This document shows positions 59,059-64,000 of a stretch of 64,000 bases of DNA, piece after piece. The DNA lies in NCBI GenBank assembly GCA_902788785.1, contig CADALT010000002.1, positions 6,017 through 70,016 on the forward strand, in the 5' to 3' direction. This DNA is from an uncultured Ruminococcus sp. (GTDB taxonomy: Bacteria > Bacillota > Clostridia > Oscillospirales > Ruminococcaceae). A model generated the notes under the pieces. That model searched no databases and was not told the origin of the DNA. It saw only the letters and a list, made by a program, of their open reading frames with translations. Every line of letters begins with the position of its first letter. Position 1 is the first letter of the stretch. Both the position numbers and the translations under genes were made by a program.

Positions 59059-59272
59059 GCACTTTTTTCAAAAAAATAAAAAGTTTTTTATTTAACAAAT
59101 TATTTTAGGGGACGATGGACTGTCTATCCTATTTATTTCGGGGAAAGAGGGGAAATAAAAAATTTTTATCCGAGAAAAATTTTTTCGCATAAACTTGCAG
59201 AGTGGTTTGCGAATGTTGCCCTATGACGGGGAAATGTCAGCGTAAAGCGGCGGTTTTTGGGGATATTGTGCG
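59059..59272. other. AT-rich divergent spacer
   Basis: No gene is seen between the tRNA promoter and the next promoter. It is AT-rich with runs of A and T. Confidence 0.5.
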
Positions 59273-59301
59273 TTGACAAAGGATGTGGTCGGGAGTATAA
59301 T
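59273..59301 (+). promoter_or_regulatory. Consensus promoter of the 547-residue gene
   Basis: TTGACA (59273-59278), 17 bases, TATAAT (59296-59301), perfect consensus, 38 bases before the ATG. Confidence 0.92.
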
Positions 59302-59338
59302 AATCAAGGACTAAAAATATTTGGTATAAGGAGTAGTT

Positions 59339-60982
59339 ATGAAAACTTTAAAAGTCATTTCTTTGACGATGTTTCTGGTCGTGGAGATCATATTGGCGAT
59401 AGTGATGATAGGTGCAACGGTCGCACCTGTGGGCGATAGCGAGCCTTTGGGTGAGCTGCCTATCATGGCTGCGATCTCTGGGCTGTTTGCACTGGAGGGC
59501 ATAGTCGGGTTTGGCGGTCTGTACAGGATAACCCAAAAAAGACGGCTGCCATATCTGACGGCATGGATGATGAAGATAAGTGTGGGGATTGCTATCATCG
59601 GTCTGTTTGTGTTGCAGTTCGAGCTTGATGATAAGAGCCTTGATGGAGTACCTGTGTTATTCTGGGCAGCGGCGGCTGTATCGCTGCTGATAACTGTGAT
59701 AGTCTGCAAAAAGATAAGAAAGGGCGATACTTCATATCAAACAGATGTACAGCAGAAGGTGACCTCGTTTGTGGGCACGAATGCTCAGATGAATTATGAT
59801 GCGGCGGCGAAGGAATACTTTGACGGAGCAGTACCCGAGTACATAAGCGACATAGATAATATCCGATTATGGGAATATGCAGCGATGCCCATTGCGCTGT
59901 GGCTGGGCTGGCTGATAAGGCATGGACTGGAAAGCGATATTTTCAGGCAGAAGTTTCCCGAGGGAGATATTGATGCGGTTCGTGAGGGAATGGTGAGCCC
60001 TGTGGAACTGCTGGGCAGGAACGATTATAAGCTGATGCCCGAAGACATATCCGAAGAGGGCAGCAAGTTCAACTGGTATTTCAATGAGAGGACTTATCAG
60101 GTATATACGCCCTACATACACAGCTTTCAGTTTGACTACTATGATATTTACTGCGAGAACGGGAAATACTACTGCAATGGATATGATGCGGCTAAGGCGG
60201 AAAAGCTTTATAAGGTGATAGATAAGGAATATGAGCGCATATCTTTAAGGGGAGCTATGAGCTGCGAGGACAGGAAGTGCGAGAGCGTATGGTCTGATTA
60301 TTTCGGGTGCGAGCTTGATGTTTATACGGACTCGCAGACGGATGACAGCTATGTAAAAGCCTGCACGGACGAGGTCTCTCATCCGTCGGGAGAACTGGCT
60401 AGGGCTATCCGCAGGGAAATGCAGATGTATGCCGACCTTTATAATGAGCGCAATGCGGCATACAGGACGGACGCTGTGACAGCAAACACGGAGATGTTCA
60501 AGCCTGAGTGCATAATGGTACCTTATCCTTTTGACGGAAGACTGGCGTACAGCGTGAGCGGAAGCTTTGCACCGGACGATATGGGCTTTGAGTTTTCGGT
60601 GCTGGACGGTGTTGTGCTGGGGATAAGCGCTGAGTATGATGCGCCCGACCCGTGGAGCGAAGATTCGATGCAGATGTGGGCGATATATAAGAGCGACTTA
60701 TCAAAAGTAAGGAAGGTGCTGAGGACACCCGAGTTCATGGGCGGTGAGGATATAGAAGAAAACACCATATCACTGCCGACGGTGCTGGCAGACTTTAAGG
60801 AAAAATGTGACAGGCGCATAGAGTGCATGATAAAGCAGGGCTTGCTGATGGATTACGAGTTCGTGCCCGAGTATAGCGGAGATTATGGCAGGATCTCGGG
60901 GATAAGAGTGAAAGCTAAAGCTAATGTGGACTGGATAAGTGCGTTTTCGGGCGAACTGAAAATCCCGGTCGGCAGAATGTAA
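59339..60982 (+). CDS. Membrane protein with a DUF7832-like cytosolic domain
   Basis: A 547-residue protein. The first 130 residues hold about four membrane segments (MFLVVEIILAIVMIGATVA, LTAWMMKISVGIAIIGLFVL and others). Residues about 160-260 resemble DUF7832-type domains (YAAMPIALWLGWLIRHGLES, SPVELLGRNDYKLMPEDISEEG, FNWYFNERTYQVY), a family of small cytosolic proteins often near toxin-immunity loci. The last 200 residues are not recognised. TATAAGGAG gives the start. It may act with the ATP-grasp gene 36 bases downstream. Confidence 0.75.
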   Translation: MKTLKVISLTMFLVVEIILAIVMIGATVAPVGDSEPLGELPIMAAISGLFALEGIVGFGGLYRITQKRRLPYLTAWMMKISVGIAIIGLFVLQFELDDKSLDGVPVLFWAAAAVSLLITVIVCKKIRKGDTSYQTDVQQKVTSFVGTNAQMNYDAAAKEYFDGAVPEYISDIDNIRLWEYAAMPIALWLGWLIRHGLESDIFRQKFPEGDIDAVREGMVSPVELLGRNDYKLMPEDISEEGSKFNWYFNERTYQVYTPYIHSFQFDYYDIYCENGKYYCNGYDAAKAEKLYKVIDKEYERISLRGAMSCEDRKCESVWSDYFGCELDVYTDSQTDDSYVKACTDEVSHPSGELARAIRREMQMYADLYNERNAAYRTDAVTANTEMFKPECIMVPYPFDGRLAYSVSGSFAPDDMGFEFSVLDGVVLGISAEYDAPDPWSEDSMQMWAIYKSDLSKVRKVLRTPEFMGGEDIEENTISLPTVLADFKEKCDRRIECMIKQGLLMDYEFVPEYSGDYGRISGIRVKAKANVDWISAFSGELKIPVGRM

Positions 60983-61018
60983 AAAAGTAAAATGAATTTT
61001 TGATAAGAAGGTAGTAAA

Positions 61019-62074
61019 ATGTTTAAGGGTAAGAGAGTGATATGGTTCAATCACTGGTTCAGTCAGGCATATAATTTTATCGAGCTTTTGCACCGTGACG
61101 GGAGAAATCACGTTATTGCCAGTGCAAAGACCGAGCTTTTCGCATTCGGGGCGATGGCAGATGAGAGGTACACCGAGCCTGTGGGCATAAGCGGCGAGGA
61201 GTACGTGGGCTGGTGCCTGGAGTTTTGTGAGGAGCACGGGGTAGATGTGTTCTTCCCGAAAAGGTTCAGGCAGGAGATAGGCGCACACATGGCTGAGTTT
61301 GAGAAGCTGGGCATTCACATCATAATGGACGGCAACACCGAACAGAACAGAATGCTCGACAGCAAGTATGATTCGTGCAGATACATGGAGGAGCACGCTC
61401 TGTGCGCTGTGCCGTACATGGAGAGGATAACTGATGCGGAGGGCTTTGAGGCGGCGTACAGAGCCGTTAAGGAGCGCTACGGGAAGTCTCACAAGGTCTG
61501 CATCAAGGCGGACAGGGACGAGGGCGGCATCACCTACAGGCGGCTTTATGATGAGGATGCGCCGAGGACTTCTTCGGGGGAGATAAGCTATAAAAGCTTT
61601 CTTGAAGACTTAAAAAGCCGTGGAAAGGCAGTACCTATGGTGGTCATGCCCTACCTGGACGAACCCGAGATAAGCATAGACTGCATGAGGACGGAAAGCG
61701 GACTGATTGCTGTGCCCAGATGCAAGCTCGATGCGCACATAACACAGCTGATGTTCGATGAAGAGCTTATAAAGACTGCCGAGCGCATAAGTGAAAACGT
61801 CAGGATAGAGTACCCTTACAACATACAGCTCAGACCGTTGTGCGGCGAAAATGTGTTCATGGAGATAAACACCCGTATGGCAGGGGGCTGTTACAAGGCG
61901 GCGGTGCTGGGGTGCAATTTCCCGCAGCTGGCGGTCAGCTATGCACTGGGTGACAGGATAGACACAGAGCGCATCAGGAGCGGTTTCCATAATGTGCTGG
62001 TGGGTGAGGTCGCAGCAGCAGTGGTGGTACAGCCTGCGATAAGCAATAATATAGTACACTTCAACGCAGGTTAA
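61019..62074 (+). CDS. ATP-grasp domain protein
   Basis: A 351-residue enzyme of the ATP-grasp/carbamoyl-phosphate-synthase-like type. The N-terminal domain starts KRVIWFNHWFSQAYNFIELL; the ATP-binding segments are near 155-170 (HKVCIKADRDEGG) and 195-205 (VVMPYLDEPEISIDC), and the metal site is ENVFMEINTRMAGG near 280-295. Such ligases join a carboxylate to an amine. The substrate is unknown. It is probably in one unit with the membrane gene upstream. AGAAGG is the ribosome site. Confidence 0.85.
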   Translation: MFKGKRVIWFNHWFSQAYNFIELLHRDGRNHVIASAKTELFAFGAMADERYTEPVGISGEEYVGWCLEFCEEHGVDVFFPKRFRQEIGAHMAEFEKLGIHIIMDGNTEQNRMLDSKYDSCRYMEEHALCAVPYMERITDAEGFEAAYRAVKERYGKSHKVCIKADRDEGGITYRRLYDEDAPRTSSGEISYKSFLEDLKSRGKAVPMVVMPYLDEPEISIDCMRTESGLIAVPRCKLDAHITQLMFDEELIKTAERISENVRIEYPYNIQLRPLCGENVFMEINTRMAGGCYKAAVLGCNFPQLAVSYALGDRIDTERIRSGFHNVLVGEVAAAVVVQPAISNNIVHFNAG

Positions 62075-62258
62075 GACAAATGTGACAGTAAATGGTTGAA
62101 TGAGATAGTTTTTGACGTTTTTGTGACAAATACTTTCAAAGTCTTTCATCTTGTTTTCATCAACGTTTAAATTAGTTTTAAACTTCGGGGAATATACTTT
62201 AGTCATAGAAAACAAAGAGCGGCGATAAAGCGGCTCGGAAAGCAAAGGAGTATGTCTT

Positions 62259-63602
62259 ATGAATAACAGTAATTTCGATGGTTACAATGGATATAACAGC
62301 TACAGCATGGAGAACGACACTGCAAAAGAGTCCGCTAAAAAGGACAGGAGCAGCAAGCTTAAAATAGCGGCACTGGCAATGAGTTTCAGCCTGCTGGGCG
62401 GTGCGCTTGGCACAGGCGGAACACTTGCGGCTATGAAGGCTTTTAATAAGGATACAGCCAATACAAACGCTGCGGAGGAGACCAACAAGACCGCTGTCAT
62501 CAGGACGGCTGACTCCGAGGGCAACAAGGTGGTATCCACACAGACTGTCAAGAATGACGGTAAAAAGCTGACAGCTGCGGAGGTCTATGCGGCAAACGTA
62601 AATTCCACGGTTGGTATCACCACCGAGATAACCACGAATTATTTCGGATACAAGACCACAGCGGCGGCTTCGGGCTCGGGCTTCATCATCACAGATGACG
62701 GCTACATAGTTACGAACTACCACGTTATCGAGGGCGCAAACAAGGTCAAGGTAACGACTTACGATAATACTTCCTACGATGCGGAAGTTGTGGGAACTGA
62801 TGAGAACAATGATATCGCTGTACTGAAAATAGACGGCAAAGACCTGACACCTGTTACGCTGGGCAGTTCGGAGAGCCTTGCGGTCGGTGATGATGTGGTA
62901 GCGATAGGCAATCCTCTGGGCGAGCTGACATTCACGCTGACCTCTGGCGTTGTAAGTGCGATGGACAGACAGATCACCACAGGCACATCACTGATGATGG
63001 ATCTTATCCAGACTGACTGCGCAATTAACGCAGGCAACTCGGGTGGCGCACTGTTCAATATGTACGGCGAGGTAGTCGGTGTGACTAACGCTAAGTATTC
63101 AAGCAATTCTTCTACAGAAGCTTCCATAGACAACATCGGCTTTGCTATACCGATAGACACGGTAAAGGACATCGTGACCAGCATCATCGAGAAAGGCTAT
63201 GTTGAAAAGCCCTACATCGGTGTGGGTGCAGATACAGTCGATCCCGACATGGTCGATTACGGTCTGCCCGAGGGCGCAGTGATAAGGACTATCACCGAGG
63301 GCTCGCCTGCGGAAAAAGCAGGTCTTCAGGAGAAAGACATCATCACAAAGGTTAACGACACCGAGATCAAGGAAGCGAACGATCTGGTGAAGGTAGTGAG
63401 AAAGTCCTCAAAGGGCGACGAGCTGACCCTGAGCGTATACAGACAGGGCGAAGAAATGACGATCAAAGTTATAGTTGACGAGTCAAAGCCCGAGGAAAAG
63501 GACGAGAACGAAGCTGAACAGCAGGACGAAGCTATTCAGGAATACAGAGGCGGACAGGGCATGGAAGGCTTTGATCCCTTCGAGTTCTTCGGCATGGGCT
63601 AA
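62259..63602 (+). CDS. HtrA/DegP-type serine protease with PDZ domain
   Basis: A 447-residue membrane-anchored protease. A cytosolic head (1-35) with NDTAKESAKKDRSSK is followed by a membrane segment near 38-60, then the trypsin-like domain with H155 (TNYHVIEGAN), D185 (NNDIAVLKID) and S261 (NAGNSGGALFN). A PDZ domain covers about 330-405, followed by an acidic, Gly-rich tail. It degrades or refolds misfolded exported proteins, a standard envelope-stress role. AAAGGAG precedes the start. Confidence 0.97.
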   Translation: MNNSNFDGYNGYNSYSMENDTAKESAKKDRSSKLKIAALAMSFSLLGGALGTGGTLAAMKAFNKDTANTNAAEETNKTAVIRTADSEGNKVVSTQTVKNDGKKLTAAEVYAANVNSTVGITTEITTNYFGYKTTAAASGSGFIITDDGYIVTNYHVIEGANKVKVTTYDNTSYDAEVVGTDENNDIAVLKIDGKDLTPVTLGSSESLAVGDDVVAIGNPLGELTFTLTSGVVSAMDRQITTGTSLMMDLIQTDCAINAGNSGGALFNMYGEVVGVTNAKYSSNSSTEASIDNIGFAIPIDTVKDIVTSIIEKGYVEKPYIGVGADTVDPDMVDYGLPEGAVIRTITEGSPAEKAGLQEKDIITKVNDTEIKEANDLVKVVRKSSKGDELTLSVYRQGEEMTIKVIVDESKPEEKDENEAEQQDEAIQEYRGGQGMEGFDPFEFFGMG

Positions 63603-63651
63603 CGACACATATCTTCTATCAAACACCTCCCTCAATATGCTATATAAAATG

Positions 63652-63695
63652 ACATCCGCAGGGCACAGCGCTCTGCGGATGTTGTTGTTTTTATG
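63652..63695 (+). terminator. Intrinsic terminator of the HtrA gene
   Basis: ACATCCGCAG and CTGCGGATGT form a 10-base-pair stem, followed by TTGTTGTTTTT. Confidence 0.88.
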
Positions 63696-63699
63696 GCAT

Positions 63700-63728
63700 A
63701 AAAAAGGAGCGCTCTTTCACGCTCCTTT
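63700..63728 (-). terminator. Terminator of the L,D-transpeptidase gene
   Basis: AAAGGAGCG and CGCTCCTTT (9 base pairs), followed on the minus strand by a T run. Confidence 0.85.
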
Positions 63729-63742
63729 AAAATATCTAAATA

Positions 63743-64000
63743 TCAGTCGTAGAACATTACAACAGGTGTGCCCAGCTCAACGTTCTCGTAAACATACTCA
63801 GCATCGTAGTAAGACATATTTATGCAGCCGTGAGAACCGTTCCACTGATAGATGGTGCCGCCGAACTCACCTCTCCAGGTGGAGTCGTGCAGACCTATAC
63901 CGCATACGGAAACGTTGTTCCAGTAATTACAGGTGGTATCCCACTCATCGCCATCGGCATTTCTGTCCTTCATACGCTTGTTGGTCTCTTTCGACCACAG
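63743..64000 (-). CDS. L,D-transpeptidase (YkuD), C-terminal part, runs off the window
   Basis: Eighty-five codons at the right edge, open to the window end. The YkuD active-site motif GSHGCINMSYYDAEYVYEN holds the catalytic Cys, and GIGLHDSTWRGEFGG supplies the usual His upstream. It crosslinks peptidoglycan through L,D bonds or attaches proteins to it. The true start is beyond 64000. Confidence 0.92.
   Translation of the reverse strand: MWSKETNKRMKDRNADGDEWDTTCNYWNNVSVCGIGLHDSTWRGEFGGTIYQWNGSHGCINMSYYDAEYVYENVELGTPVVMFYD

Overview
The window looks like a chromosome segment from a low-GC, anaerobic Firmicute close to Ruminococcus (Oscillospiraceae). The evidence is a type I dockerin with the helix ending HIKGIKAIV on a secreted glycosidase, BspA-type leucine-rich repeats, TTGACA/TATAAT promoters with 17-base spacers, strong AGGAGG ribosome sites, and a Clostridia-type sporulation pair (a SipL-like protein next to SpoIVA). 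The species assignment is inference.

Layout. 0.1-1.7 kb: an AraC-type regulator and a decaying coding remnant. 1.7-9.8 kb: SipL-like protein, SpoIVA, a 43-residue Cys/Gly-rich miniprotein on the opposite strand, a ClpC-type ATPase, a D,D-carboxypeptidase and a ComEC-type metallo-hydrolase lipoprotein. 9.8-17.8 kb: rpsO, pnp, three tandem zinc-ribbon/membrane paralogues and a RecD2-type helicase. 17.8-22.6 kb (minus strand): PC4-like protein, a polysaccharide flippase with an extra C-terminal membrane domain, a YfbR-like phosphohydrolase, endonuclease III and an alpha/beta hydrolase. 22.7-33.5 kb (minus strand): polyamine genes in two transcription units. speD, speA, speE and speB are in the first, interleaved with small membrane, GNAT and SUKH/LRR genes. 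A carboxynorspermidine-synthase-like gene ends the second. 33.8-38.3 kb: ABC-F ATPase, EAL phosphodiesterase and a small protein under an apparent LacI-type operator.

38.6-47.5 kb is a compact phage-derived cassette: terminase small and large subunits, portal, XkdF-like protein, capsid, connector, small tail proteins, hub and GH25 lysin. All frames are open, but no integrase, tape measure or holin is visible. 47.5-64 kb is chromosomal again: WG-repeat lipoprotein, XRE repressor, HPt protein, CoaX with a PanT-like ECF S component, GH114-dockerin protein, acetolactate synthase, YerC with a methyltransferase, Hsp33, four tRNAs (Val, Asp, Gly, Cys), a DUF7832-like membrane protein, an ATP-grasp enzyme, HtrA and a truncated YkuD L,D-transpeptidase.

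The most unusual signal is a tandem repeat of about 95 bp present as two separate arrays. One (22686-22988) provides the stop codon of the carboxynorspermidine-synthase-like gene. The other (43709-44020) lies inside the phage structural operon. Units share the blocks CCCGGGCTAG and CCGAGCGCC around a variable centre that keeps local self-complementarity in some copies. I cannot assign it to a known family. All functional calls come from reading the sequence; no database search was run.
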